Shown one piece after another: positions 1 through 9,383 of a stretch of 64,000 nt of DNA (position 1 is its first letter; each line of letters starts with the position of its first letter). Location: contig NZ_CP091056.1 in NCBI RefSeq assembly GCF_021535045.1, positions 496,001-560,000 of the forward strand, read 5' to 3'. Source of the DNA: Ornithinimicrobium sp. INDO-MA30-4 (GTDB taxonomy: Bacteria; Actinomycetota; Actinomycetes; Actinomycetales; Dermatophilaceae). The position numbers were made by a program, and so were the translations under genes. The notes below the pieces were generated by a model. That model was not told the DNA's origin. It did no database searches and saw only the letters and a list, made by a program, of their open reading frames with translations.

Positions 1-115
1 AGTCGACTCCTCGTTAACGATTCAGATGCGCCAGCCGTAGCGTCCACCGAGGGCCTCGACTATCGGCATGCCTTGTTCTGGTGGACGTGGTGGGCTGCTG
101 TTGGGTGAGTGTCAT
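1..115 (-). CDS. ABC-associated membrane protein, fourth paralogue (N-terminal fragment)
   Basis: Start of a gene that leaves the window at its left edge. The ATG at 115 has a strong AGGAGG eight bases upstream, and this ribosome-binding site overlaps the TAG stop of the preceding gene, so the two are translationally coupled. After about 12 Gln/Thr-rich residues, a one-base slip and a following codon change (TGA where TGG is expected), the reading continues as GGRYGWRI-x-IV. This matches the first segment of the three complete upstream paralogues (GRYAWR, GRFGWRLWIVP). I infer a fourth member of the same membrane-protein family. The breaks may be sequence errors or real decay; too little is visible to decide. 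Confidence 0.55.
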
Positions 116-126
116 GGCCTTGCCTC

Positions 127-873
127 CTAAATCGGCATTCGGCGGAAGAGTCGGTAGTGGACCCACAGGATCAGCGGTGTGATCACGAAAATGGCGATTG
201 CCATCGGAGCCATGAGGTCAACAACCATGGAGGGGTAGTCCTGCCCCACGGCAAGAAAGAGCGCTGCGATCGAGAGCGCGATAGCCGCTAACGCTAGGTT
301 CACGATCAGCGCGACAGCGACACTCAGGATACCGCGGGTGACGCCCCAGCCGGCCCAAATCGTACCTGCCACGCCGAGGCAGGCGAGGCCCAGAGGGCCA
401 AGTGAAAGAGATAGTCCGATACGCCTAACGAAAAGCGCATCGGCCCCTCGGCCGTTGGGCTCAGCGCGACGCGTCCGTATGGGGTAAGGGTTGCCTCTGC
501 AACCGCCCAGGCCGTGAAGAGCGCCGACCAGAGGCCCGGGATGATGAAACTAAGAACCGCCGCTGTGAGGAAAGTTCTTCGGCGGGCGAAGCCCAAACTC
601 AAGGCGAACGGCGCGGCGCTCTGCCACCACAGCACAACCCACGCGAAGACCAGGATGGCGTAGACATCTGCCGGAAAGCCGGTAGAGATCCGACCGGTTT
701 GTGCTGAACGAATCGATGGTTCGTTGATGACCAGGTAAAGGCCAGACAGAAGCGACGCGAAGGTGACAAGGACCGGGACGGCCCACAACCGCCACGCGTA
801 GCGGCCTCAACAAAGCTCGCGCGATCGCCGGCGTGCTGGCTTTGCTTGCTGCAGGTCGCATATCGAGATTCAT
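127..873 (-). CDS. ABC-associated multi-pass membrane protein, paralogue 3
   Basis: Predicted inner-membrane subunit of about 248 residues with roughly six hydrophobic segments and no ATP-binding motif, so probably the membrane part of the transporter served by the ATPase at 2515-3380. Family landmarks shared with its neighbours: an aromatic LWW segment followed by AAPFALSLG and a basic patch, then GTIWAGWG, then a C-terminal TPLILWVHYRLFRR. Two frame slips must be bridged, near 790-805 and near 385-395. The start at 873 is chosen because it gives an N-terminus like those of the paralogues; 861 is an alternative. It lies 56 bases after paralogue 2 and stops inside the ribosome-binding site of paralogue 4. 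The transported substrate cannot be told from sequence. Confidence 0.65.
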
Positions 874-929
874 GACATTCCCCTTTGTGTGACGTGTCCG
901 ATGGAGCCGTCAGGGTGGCGGGTACTGAG

Positions 930-1672
930 CTAAACAGAGAGCCGGCGGAAGAAACGATATTGGACCCACAGGATCAGCGGCGTGATCACCAGCAACTCGA
1001 TGATCAACGGTGTGATTTGGGTCGAGAGGCCCTGAGGTGGGTCGGTCCAACTCGAATACATGAGGGTCTCTAGTGCTGCGTAGGCCCAACTGCCCAGCAC
1101 AGCGACCAACGCTGTCAGGCCAGCTTTGGCTAGGCCCCAGCCAGCCCAGACTGTCCCCGTAACGCCAATGCCAACAATGCCAATCGGACCCAAGCCCAGC
1201 ACGCTCAGCATTGGCGACAGGAAGGTGCTGTTGTCGAGCCAAAAACCCAAGACGGACGCATCAGTTTGGAAGGCCACCTCGAGCCAGGTGCCAACGGTGA
1301 ACATAGCCAGCCAGACAATCGGAAGTGCCAGGCTTAGACCGGCTGCCGTTGCAAAGTCTCACGCCGAGGCAGCCCCAGTGAGAGAGCGAAAGGTGCGGCC
1401 CAGCGCCACCACATCACCGACCACGCCACGATCGAGAGCAAGAGAACGGTGATCGGTAGTGAGGTTGTTTGCTCCGGCACCACGCCGGCGCGTTCAGTGC
1501 CGCCGGTGTAGTACAAGCCCAATGCAAAGTACAGGTGACAGAGGGCGACCGTGACGAGCACGATGGCCGGGACGACCCATGCGCGCCAGGCGTAGCGGCC
1601 GAGTAGAGCCAGCGTCACGGTCCATGTGGTGCCGACAGCAGTGGTCTCGCGAATCCTTGTTTCAGTGGCCAT
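930..1672 (-). CDS. ABC-associated multi-pass membrane protein, paralogue 2
   Basis: About 247 residues, hydrophobic, roughly six membrane segments. It opens with a hydrophilic stretch and then LLGRYAWRAWVVP, has MWWRWAAPFALSLGLPRRE near residue 100, GTVWAGWG near residue 185, and ends TPLILWVQYRFFRRLSV. These motifs recur at the same relative positions in the flanking genes, showing tandem duplication. One base appears to be missing near 1352 (a G in the Glu-Thr-Leu-Ala region); adding it joins the two open segments cleanly. The start at 1672 has AAGGGA upstream and lies 12 bases after the stop of paralogue 1. Likely role: membrane subunit of the same transporter; no recognised substrate signature. 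Confidence 0.68.
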
Positions 1673-1684
1673 GACTTCGTCCCT

Positions 1685-2518
1685 TCATGAGGTTGGCACT
1701 CGGCTGAACAGCCAGGCGTGAATTGGCGTGTAAAGGAAGGGCAAAAGCAGAACGCCGTTGAAGAAGAGGAGCATCGGCACCTGCCAATCGGTAGCCACGT
1801 CCAGTTCGACGACCCAGGCTTGCATTTGAAACCCTGCCCAAATCTGGAAAGGGGTTAAAACAGCAGCCGATACCACGCTGGCGATAAGCCCCCAAGCGGC
1901 CCAAACAGTCCCGACGATGGCGAAGACCAGAGCGAAACAAAGCCAGGAGACTGTCGACGCCATAGCGTGGGTCGCGACATCAGTCACCGTCACTTCGTCC
2001 CACAGAGGGCTACCAGCTGGAGCCAACATGCTGCCGCCGCCGACGTTGATCTGTGAGTAGGGCAAGAATGCGACATCAGGCGTGCCGGCAAAGATCGTCA
2101 GGCCACCAAAAGGGTTTGTTTGTCCTTCCCAACGCGACAGCGCATGCATGCAGAAGAACCAGAGAGCGGGAAGCCCCGACGTGTAGGCCAGCCCCACGGC
2201 ATACGTCACAATTCGGGTATGCCCCATGCTCAGGGCGAAGGGGACCGCCCAGCGCCACCACATGATGGTCCAAGGCACCAGCGAGAAGATGAGAGCGCTC
2301 CAGGTCCAGCCTGATGACAGTCTTTGCATCGAAGAGGTCTTGCTGGCCTCCAGAGACAAGTAGGAAGCCACCGCAGCCAGGAGCACGACGGCCGGAACAA
2401 TCCAGAGGCGCCAGCCAAAGCGACCCATCAAGGCTCTCGTGAGGGCGAATGCTCCCCAGGAGGCGGTCTTGGCTGTGCGGTCAGGGCTGGTCGTGGCTGC
2501 TTCGTGTGTCTGAGTCAT
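1685..2518 (-). CDS. ABC-associated multi-pass membrane protein, paralogue 1
   Basis: The only intact member of the set, 277 residues. It carries LMGRFGWRLWIVP near residue 35, IMWWRWAVPFALSMG near residue 95, GTVWAAWG near residue 205 and a C-terminal FLYTPIHAWLFSR. It is longer than the others because of a loop around residues 120-175. The ATG at 2518 is used rather than an upstream in-frame start because AGGAGG sits seven bases before it and because it overlaps the ATPase stop as ATGA. Family-level comparison (GntR of the YtrA type plus ATPase plus small permeases) suggests a ytr-like ABC transporter of the kind induced by envelope-active compounds; that function is inference. Confidence 0.7.
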   Translation of the reverse strand: MTQTHEAATTSPDRTAKTASWGAFALTRALMGRFGWRLWIVPAVVLLAAVASYLSLEASKTSSMQRLSSGWTWSALIFSLVPWTIMWWRWAVPFALSMGHTRIVTYAVGLAYTSGLPALWFFCMHALSRWEGQTNPFGGLTIFAGTPDVAFLPYSQINVGGGSMLAPAGSPLWDEVTVTDVATHAMASTVSWLCFALVFAIVGTVWAAWGLIASVVSAAVLTPFQIWAGFQMQAWVVELDVATDWQVPMLLFFNGVLLLPFLYTPIHAWLFSRVPTS

Positions 2519-3380
2519 GATTCCTCCTGATCGTGAGTGAGTGCCGAAACGACTGCACTCAGTTGCGCGGAGTTCACGGTGAGCCGGGGTGCTGCAGCTC
2601 TTGGGAGAGCAGCGCAGCGGTATCGACGAGGGCTCGAGTGCGCCGACCAAGGTGGACGTCTTGAGGATCGAGTGCTTCGGGAAGCCTTCAAGCGCCTTCG
2701 GGCCCAGTCACCCAGTGGTAACGCTCGGCGATTTCGTCGACTTCGGCGTCGAGGGTGATGCGACCGCGGGTGAGCACCAGGAATTTGCTGCACCACGGTG
2801 CGGCCTCATCGATGTGGTGGGTAGCCATCAGTAGTGTGCGTGGATGCTCAGCGAGTTCGTCGCTGACGAGTTGCATCAAGATCGAACGACTACGGTCATC
2901 CATCCCGCGCTCTGGCTCATCCAGCATGGTGAACTCGGCGCGGGTGGCCAGTGCCAAGCAGGCCAAGCCAGCGCTGCGTTGCCCAACGCTGGAAAACTTC
3001 GAGCGTGCTTCCAACCCAAACGCAGCAAGGCCGTCGTTGAAAACACTGTGGTCAAAACCCGCGTGTCGGCGAGAGAAATGGCCAGCCAGGCTCGCAACCG
3101 TTTGGTCAGCCCACAGCGGCCGCCAGCCAGCCATCAACATCACGTCGCGAGGCCGAGTCACAGCGCCCTTGCTTGGGCTGAGATGGCCAGCGAGGATGCG
3201 CATGAGTGTGGACTTGCCACCGCCATTGGCGCCGGTGAGTGCAGTGAGCTCGCCCGGCATGATGGCGAGCGAGACATCAGTGAGCGCCGAGGTCCGCCCG
3301 AAGCGATGACTGATACCGGTGGCAGTGACGGATTCTTGGTGCGAAATTGTGTCCTTCGCATCGACTGATTGCTCGGTCAT
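2515..3380 (-). CDS. ABC transporter ATP-binding protein
   Basis: Cytoplasmic ATPase, about 288 residues when two frame slips near 2600 and 2690 are bridged. Walker A is GANGGGKST near residue 53, Walker B FTMLDEPE near residue 155, and the H-loop histidine lies in LLMATHHID. The signature motif is degenerate: SSVGQRSAG instead of LSGGQ, which in this family often goes with slow or regulatory ATPases. The C-terminal extension after the slips ends HDQEES and its stop overlaps the ATG of paralogue 1, supporting the bridged reading. Its start overlaps the end of the GntR gene by four bases. It is the only ATPase in the cluster, so it presumably energises all four membrane subunits. Confidence 0.85.
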
Positions 3381-3760
3381 GCAGAGTCACCGCCAGTCGC
3401 GGTGTCGGCGGCGCGCACTTCGTCGACAACTTCATCGATGGTCAGGCCCAGTGCCTGTGCCTCGGCAACTGCGGGCAACACGAAGTTGCGGCCAAACTCT
3501 GCGCGACGACTCGCGCGGATGGCGTCCCGAGCGCCGGGCGAGACGAACATGCCGACACCACGTTTTTTGTGCAGGATGCCGGCATCAACGAGGTGATTGA
3601 GCCCCCGCAGCGCAGTGGCCGGATTGATGTGGTGGAAGGCCGACAACTCGTTGGTCGAGGGTGCTTGCGCGCCTTCATCCAGCGAGCCGTGCAGGATGTC
3701 ATCCTCCAAGGACTTGGCCACTACCACAAAGATTGGCGCCTGTGGGCTGCTCGCTGCCAT
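3377..3760 (-). CDS. GntR-family transcriptional regulator, YtrA type
   Basis: Short GntR regulator of 127 residues: a winged-helix DNA-binding domain (about residues 10-75, with the family-typical APSTNELSAFHHINPATALRG recognition-helix region split over residues 32-53) and a brief C-terminal helical region instead of a large effector domain. That architecture is the YtrA subfamily, whose genes usually precede and repress the ABC genes downstream. Here the stop overlaps the ATPase start (ATGA). The start at 3760 was chosen because it lies just after a palindromic operator and a good promoter, giving a leader of about 40 bases; an open extension further upstream would run through the promoter and is rejected. 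Likely autorepressor of the whole minus-strand operon. Confidence 0.85.
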   Translation of the reverse strand: MAASSPQAPIFVVVAKSLEDDILHGSLDEGAQAPSTNELSAFHHINPATALRGLNHLVDAGILHKKRGVGMFVSPGARDAIRASRRAEFGRNFVLPAVAEAQALGLTIDEVVDEVRAADTATGGDSA

Positions 3761-3779
3761 GTCGGTCCCTATGGGTTGA

Positions 3780-3795
3780 TTAGTCAACTGATTAA
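3780..3795. promoter_or_regulatory. Palindromic operator for the GntR regulator
   Basis: Imperfect 16-bp palindrome TTAGTCA-AC-TGATTAA with one mismatch between arms, centred about 12 bases downstream of the predicted transcription start and 20 bases before the GntR start codon. Position and half-site spacing fit an autorepression site. Binding is inferred, not shown. Confidence 0.6.
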
Positions 3796-3805
3796 CCATG
3801 TAAGC

Positions 3806-3834
3806 AACATAGACCGAGATGTGTTGTCCGTCAA
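3806..3834 (-). promoter_or_regulatory. Promoter of the GntR/ABC operon
   Basis: On the minus strand TTGACG (3829-3834) is followed by a 17-base spacer and TATGTT (3806-3811), close to the housekeeping sigma consensus. Transcription would begin near 3799, immediately before the palindrome at 3780-3795. Confidence 0.65.
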
Positions 3835-3889
3835 TGCGCAATTTGGTGGGTAGAGATGGCACAATGTGGCCGCGGCGTGTATGCGCCCA

Positions 3890-3962
3890 GGGCCTGTAGC
3901 TCAGTTGGTAGAGCACCGCGTTTACACCGCGGTTGTCGTCGGTTCGAGGCCGGCCGGGCCCA
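3890..3962 (+). tRNA. tRNA-Val (anticodon TAC)
   Basis: Complete 73-base cloverleaf: acceptor GGGCCTG pairs with CGGGCCC plus discriminator A at 3962; D arm GCTC...GAGC; anticodon stem CCGCG/CGCGG with loop TTTACAC, anticodon TAC at 3923-3925; T arm with TTCGAGG loop. CCA is not encoded. The valine identity follows from the anticodon. The GTG start of the next gene begins two bases after the discriminator. Confidence 0.95.
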
Positions 3963-3963
3963 C

Positions 3964-4834
3964 GTGGAGAACTCAACATCAGCGCTTCGCTTGGGACAGG
4001 TTATTGCTGCCCTTGATGAGTTTTTCCCGCCCGAATCGGCCCAATCATGGGATCAAGTGGGCCTCACCGTGGGGGATCCCACGCAGCCTGTGACCAAGGC
4101 GTTGTTGGCTGTTGACCCCTCGTTAGCCGTGATTGATGAAGCTATCGCCGGTGGCTATGACCTCATCGTGACCCACCATCCGCTGCTGCTGCGCGGCATT
4201 AACTCGGTCGCCACGACGTCGGCCAAAGGCGTGGCAGTCACCAGGTTGATTTCCGCAAAGTTGCCCTCTACTGCGCCCACACCAACGCCGATGTCGCAGA
4301 CCCCGGGGTCGGACAGGCGCTGGCACAGGCTGCCGGGCTGACGACGACCCAAGCCCTCGAAATCACCGAGGGCCAAGAGTTGGGGCGCGTCGGAGACCTC
4401 TCTGCGTCAATGTCGCTGGCTGACTTCGCTGGCTTGTTGTCCGACAACTTGCCCCCAACAGCCGCTGGCCTGCGAGTGTCTGGCCCGGCCGATGCAGTCG
4501 TCCAGCGCATCGCTGTGCTGGGTGGGGCCGGTGACAGCGCGTTCGGTGCCGTGCGCGGCAGCGGCGCCGATGTCTATGTGACTGCCGACTTGCGCCACCA
4601 CGCCGCCCTCGAGGCCCGTGAGGAAGCCCTCGTCGGCAACGGCACGCCATACCTGATTGATGCTGGTCACTTCGCCACGGAGTATCTGTGGCTACAAGGA
4701 CCAGCTGACCGCCTGATCGCTCACAACTTCGATGCAGCGCAGTCGCTGGAAGCGCATGTGAGCACCATCGTCACTGACCCTGGACGTTCGTCGTCGGCGG
4801 GGCAACACCCACTCCCAGCAAGGACTCCGCATGA
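3964..4834 (+). CDS. Nif3-like dinuclear metal centre protein
   Basis: Member of the NIF3/YbgI/DUF34 family, about 290 residues, whose biochemical role is unsettled (a metal-binding hydrolase fold). The metal-ligand motif THHPLLLRG is near residue 65 and the second-half landmarks GGAGDS and YVTADLRHH are present. It lacks the PII-like insertion found between the halves in longer homologues such as Rv2230c, so this is a compact form. Two slips are bridged: a missing C near 4253 and one near 4785; afterwards the frame ends in TGA overlapping the next ATG at 4831. GTG at 3964 gives the expected short lead-in to LGQVIAALDEFFPP. There is no room for a ribosome-binding site of its own after the tRNA. 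Order Nif3, zinc-ribbon, RNase H fusion matches Rv2230c-Rv2228c. Confidence 0.85.
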
Positions 4835-5574
4835 AAGCTGATCCCACCCGGCAGAACAAACTCCTGGAGTTGCAGCAGCTAGACACCAAGCTGGCTCAGC
4901 TGGACCACCGCGCCAAAACGCTGCCCGAGCACGCCGAGGTGGCGTCCCTGGCCAAGCAGCAAGATGACTTGGACGCAGAGGTCGTGAAGACCGAAACTGC
5001 GCACGGCGACGTGAAGCGCGTGCTCAGCAAGGCTGAGGCTGACGTCGCGGTCGTTCGCGAACGTGCCGAGCGCAACCGCAAGCGCCTTGATGCTGGCCAG
5101 GGCTCAGCCAAGGACCTGCAAGGTATGCAGCACGAGCTTGAGTCTCTCGCTCGCCGTCAGGGTGTGCTGGAGGACGAAGAGCTTGAGGTGATGGAGCAGG
5201 CCGAGATTGCTGAAGCCGAGGCTGAGTCCGCGGTCAAAGACCGTGACGCCGTAGTGACCAAGTTGGCTGAAGTTGTGCAACGCCGCGACGCCACACTCCA
5301 AGAGATTGCTGCTGAGCGCGAACAGGTCTTGGCAGGCCGCGAAGACCTCATCATCATCGTGGGCTCGGACTTGATGGCACTCTATGAGCGGCTCCGTGCC
5401 CACAGTGGCACTGGCGCTGCGCCCTTGGCGCGACGTTGCTGCGGTGGCTGCCAGATCGAGATCAACCCAGTCGAGTTGAGCAGGATCAAGGCCGCCGACG
5501 AGGACGAGGTGCTGCGTTGCGAAGAGTGCAGCCGCATCTTGGTGCGCACTCCTGAATCGGGTCTCGCCTCGTGA
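4831..5574 (+). CDS. Coiled-coil C4 zinc-ribbon protein
   Basis: 247 residues, intact. Residues 10-180 are a long charged, heptad-rich coiled coil; the C-terminus has two cysteine pairs, CCGGCQI near 205 and LRCEECSRIL near 230, forming a C4 zinc ribbon (zf-RING_7 type). It is the counterpart of mycobacterial Rv2229c. Related coiled-coil/zinc-ribbon proteins are thought to act on nucleic acids or ribosomes, but no reaction can be assigned here. It overlaps both neighbours by four bases (ATGA before, GTGA after), so it is translated as part of a three-gene operon with nif3 and the RNase H fusion. Confidence 0.88.
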   Translation: MKADPTRQNKLLELQQLDTKLAQLDHRAKTLPEHAEVASLAKQQDDLDAEVVKTETAHGDVKRVLSKAEADVAVVRERAERNRKRLDAGQGSAKDLQGMQHELESLARRQGVLEDEELEVMEQAEIAEAEAESAVKDRDAVVTKLAEVVQRRDATLQEIAAEREQVLAGREDLIIIVGSDLMALYERLRAHSGTGAAPLARRCCGGCQIEINPVELSRIKAADEDEVLRCEECSRILVRTPESGLAS

Positions 5575-6855
5575 GCCGTCGCCTCATCGTTGAGGCCGAT
5601 GGCGGATCGCGCGGAAACCCGGGAGTCGCCGGCTACGGCGCGCTCGTCCAAGACGTGGCCACCGGGGAGTTGCTCGCCGAGCGGGCCGCGCCACTGGGCA
5701 AAGAGTCCAACAACGTCGCCGAGTATTCGGGGCTCATCGCGGGCCTGCAGGCGGTCGTGGACCTGGGGTTGGCTGAAAAAGCCAACGTCGCCGTGCGGAT
5801 GGACTCCAAGTTAGTCATCGAGCAGATGGCTGGCCGCTGGAAGATCAAGCACGAAGCAATGCGAAGGTTGGCGCTCGAAGCACGCGACCTGGTCCACGAC
5901 ATTCAGCGTCAGGGCGGATCGATCTCCTGGCAGTGGATGCCTCGCGGTGAAAACAAGGCCGCCGATGCGCTGTCGAATGACGGCATGGATGGGCTGACGA
6001 TCCGCCGTGATCACGTTGAGCCAGCAGCCAGCGCAGCGACGGTGCGGGCCCCGAAGGCAACAGCCGCTGAAACGAAATCTACGCAGGGCGACTCGGCCCA
6101 GGGCAGCTTGTTTGACGACCCAGTCGCCGATAGTTCTGGCGCTGACAATGACTCCAGTACCCCGGTTGCTGAAGTCGCAATGTCCGCCAGAGCCTCGCTT
6201 GTTGGCGAGACCCGCATCTATCTGGTGCGGCACGGAGTCACCGACTTCACCCTCGCCAGCAAGTTGGATGGCCGCGGCGGCTCAAACCCAGAGCTTGCGC
6301 CTGAGGGGTTGGCGCAGGCGGCAGCCGTAGGACAAGCGATGAAAGACCGCCTGGCCCATGACGGCATCAACGATGCAGTCGTGCTGACCTCAACGCTGCG
6401 CCGGGCACAGCAAACGGGTGGCGCCATTGCCGAGCAGCTGGGAGTCGAAGCCGCCGTCGACGAAGACTGGGACGAGCAAGCCTTCGGCGACTGGGACGGG
6501 ATGTCGATGGCTGACCTCGCTGGTCAAAGTCGCGAGGACCTCAAGAGCCTCTGGAGCGACGTCGACTACTCCAGGCCGGGTGGGGAATCGCACCGAGCCC
6601 TTGCCACCCGGGTTATAGCCGCACTTCATCGCGCTGTCGCCATGGGCGACACCGTCATCGTGGCAACGCACCGCAAACCGTTGTTGTGTGCTCTCCGAAG
6701 TGCTAGGCATGGACCACGAGCGGGTCTGGGCGTTGGCCACCGACCCGGCCTCAATTACCGCCTTGGATATCTGGCCCGATGGTGGCGCTCGCGTCGCCTT
6801 CCTCAACGACACGCACCACCTGCAGTCCCTAGCAACCACAGCCCCGAAAGCCTGA
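5571..6855 (+). CDS. Bifunctional RNase HI / histidine acid phosphatase
   Basis: Fusion of about 427 residues, the counterpart of mycobacterial Rv2228c. The N-terminal RNase HI domain (1-145) shows the acidic active-site positions in EADGGSRGNPG, NNVAEYSGLIAGL and RMDSKLVIEQM and would cut RNA in RNA-DNA hybrids. After a linker of about 60 acidic/Ala-rich residues, a phosphoglycerate-mutase-like domain begins with YLVRHGVTDF, whose Arg-His-Gly is the catalytic phosphohistidine motif; in homologues it acts as alpha-ribazole phosphatase. A frame slip lies near 6690 in a GTGTG tract, after the second catalytic histidine region (ATHRKPLL). Restoring it gives the C-terminus ending at 6855. GTG start overlaps the preceding stop. 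Confidence 0.88.
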
Positions 6856-6865
6856 GGACATCACC

Positions 6866-8236
6866 ATGCGCTACGCCCAGACCGTGATCGACCTGGTGGG
6901 AAACACCCCGCTGGTGAAGTTGAACCACGTCACGGACGGTGTCTCCGCCACCGTTTTAGCCAAGGTCGAATACCTCAATCCCGGTGGCTCATCGAAGGAC
7001 CGCATAGCTAAGCGGATCATCGATGCCGCCGAGGAGCAGGGCTACTGAAGCCCGGTGGCACGATCGTGGAGCCCACCAGCGGCAACACGGGGATTGGCCT
7101 GGCGCTGATCGCCCAACAGCGTGGCTACCACTGCATCTTTGTCTGCCCCGACAAAGTTGGCGAGGACAAGCGCAACGTGCTGCGCGCATACGGTGCGGAG
7201 GTTGTTGTCTGCCCAACGTCAGTTTCGCCAGAAGACCCCCGCTCGTATTACAGCGTGAGTGATCGACTGGCGGAAGAGACGCCTGGCGGCTTCAAGCCAA
7301 ACCAGTACGAAAACCCCGAAGGCCCGCGTAGCCACTACGAGACCACTGGCCCCGAGATTTGGTCTGACACCGAAGGCAAGATCACCCACTTCGTCGCAGG
7401 CGTTGGCACCGGCGGCACGATCAGCGGCACCGGCAAGTTCCTCAAAGACGTTTCCGAAGACCGCGTCCAGGTCATCGGCGCCGACCCGCAAGGCTCGGTG
7501 TATTCGGGGGTAGCGGCCGACCGTATCTCGTCGAAGGTGTCGGTGAAGACATCTGGCCCGGCGCTTACGACCAGAGCATCCCCGACGCCATTATCGAGAT
7601 CACCGACGCCGAGTCATTTGAGATGACCCGTCGATTAGCCCGCGAAGAAGGTCTGTTGGTGGGTGGCTCGTGTGGTCTGGCGGCTGCCGCAGCGATTAAG
7701 GCAGCGCGTGATCTGGGCCCAGACGATGTCGTCGTGGTGTTGCTGCCCGATGGTGGCCGCGGCTATCTCGGCAAGATTTTCAATGATGGCTGGATGGCCC
7801 AGCACGGCTTCATGGCGACCGCGGAGGAACCAGCGTCGCTGACCTCGTCGCCGTCACGGGGCGTCAGCCTGAAGACATAGCCCACCTTCGTGTCGAGCAC
7901 TCGGTGGCCGACGCTATCGCTGCGCTCAAGGCTGCCCCCGGCCATACCTTGCCGGTCCTGAAGGCTGACCTGCCCGTGGTCTTGGGTGAAGTGGCAGGCA
8001 CCCTCAGCCAGGGCGATCTGCTCGAAGCGCTCGCTTCGGGCGCGGTCTCGCCGACTGACTCGATTGAGTCCGTTGTTGGTCCGATGCCCACCCTGATTGG
8101 CGCTGGCGAAAGTTTTGACGCCGCCCGGGAAGCATTAGGCCATGTTGCGTTGTTAGTCGCAATGAGTGATGGCAAACCCATTGCCACTCTCACGACAACG
8201 GACATCCTCGATCACGTCAGCGAAGTGAACTCATGA
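6866..8236 (+). CDS. cbs: Cystathionine beta-synthase
   Basis: PLP enzyme condensing serine with homocysteine to cystathionine, first step of reverse transsulfuration; about 457 residues with a C-terminal pair of regulatory CBS domains (from about residue 330). Visible landmarks: PGGSSKDRIA with the PLP lysine, EPTSGNTGIGLA, GVGTGGTISGTGKFL and LLVGGSCGLAAAAA. Three missing bases break the frame: a T near 7043, a G in a G-run at 7506-7511 and a G near 7827. Every repair restores family-conserved sequence, so I treat the gene as whole. Its stop overlaps the ATG of the gamma-synthase/lyase gene, the usual partner in this pathway. Confidence 0.9.
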
Positions 8237-9383
8237 ACGGCTTTTCCACCCGCGCGATCCACGCCGGCCAGGCATTCGACCCGACCACCGGTGCCGTCAT
8301 TCCGCCGGTCTATCAGACCTCGACGTTCGTGCAGAAGAGCGTCGGCGACCTGCGTGAAGGCTATGAGTACACCCGTGGCACCAACCCGACGCGTGATGCT
8401 CTGCAGGAGTTGATTGCGGACCTCGACGGCGGCAACCACGGCTTTTCCTTCGCGAGTGGCCTGGCAGCTGAAGACGCGATCTTGCGCGCACTGCTGCAAC
8501 CAGGTGACCACGTGCTGATGGGCAATGACGTGTATGGCGGGACGCACCGTCTCGTCAACCAGATCCTTGCTGCATGGGGCGTGGAGTTGAGCACCGTCGA
8601 GATGAGCGATGTCGAGGCTGTGCGGTCGGCGATCAAGTCGAACACCAAAATGCTCTGGGTCGAGACTCCCAGCAACCCGCTGATGAAGATCTCCGACATC
8701 GAAGCGGTGGCTGCTGTCGGCCACGAGAGCAACCTCACCGTGGTTGTCGACAACACGTTTGCCACCCCCGCTCTGCAGACGCCGCTGGCTCTCGGCGCCG
8801 ACATTGTTGTGTATTCGGCGACGAAGTACCTCGGTGGTCACTCTGACGTGCTCGGTGGCCTCGTCGTCACGAGCTCGGAGGAGATCGCTCAAAGGTTGGC
8901 TTCATCCAGTTCGCTGCTGGCGCGGTTTCGGCTCCGTGGGAGGTCTTCCTGACCATTCGCGGCATCAAGACGCTGAACATCCGGATGAAGGAGCACAGCG
9001 CCAACGCCACCGCAGTTGCGCAGGCGTTGGTGGATCACCCAGCGATCGAGCGCGTCTACTACCCAGGGCTAGAGGACCACCCAGGCCACGACGTTTCCGC
9101 CAAGCAGATGAAGAACTTTGGCGGCATGGTCTCGATCGCGCTGAAGGGTGGCGCTGCGGCAGCCAAGGCTTTCGCCGAGTCGACTGAGTTGTTCCAGTTG
9201 GCTGAATCGCTTGGTGGCGTGGAGTCGCTGGTGAACTACCCGGCGATGATGACGCACGCCTCGGTTGCTGGCACCGAGTTGGAGGTGCCGGACAACATCA
9301 TCCGGCTTTCGGTTGGCATCGAGGACCGCGGTGACCTGGTGGTCGATGTGCTCAACGCATTGGAGAAGGTCAGCCAGGCATGA
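8233..9383 (+). CDS. metB: Cystathionine gamma-synthase / gamma-lyase
   Basis: PLP-dependent transsulfuration enzyme of about 383 residues. The PLP lysine lies in YSATKYLGGHSDV near residue 200, with ETPSNPLMKI and VVDNTFATPALQ upstream. With cystathionine beta-synthase immediately upstream it could work as gamma-lyase (cystathionine to cysteine) or as gamma-synthase in methionine synthesis; the two are hard to separate by sequence. One A is missing in an A-run near 8892; adding it gives KVGFIQFAAGAVSAPWE, the family-typical stretch. Stop overlaps the next ATG at 9380. Confidence 0.88.

Noticed and set aside
3377-3979. Longer GntR reading starting at 3979
   Set aside because: It would read through the operon promoter, the operator and the opposite strand of tRNA-Val.
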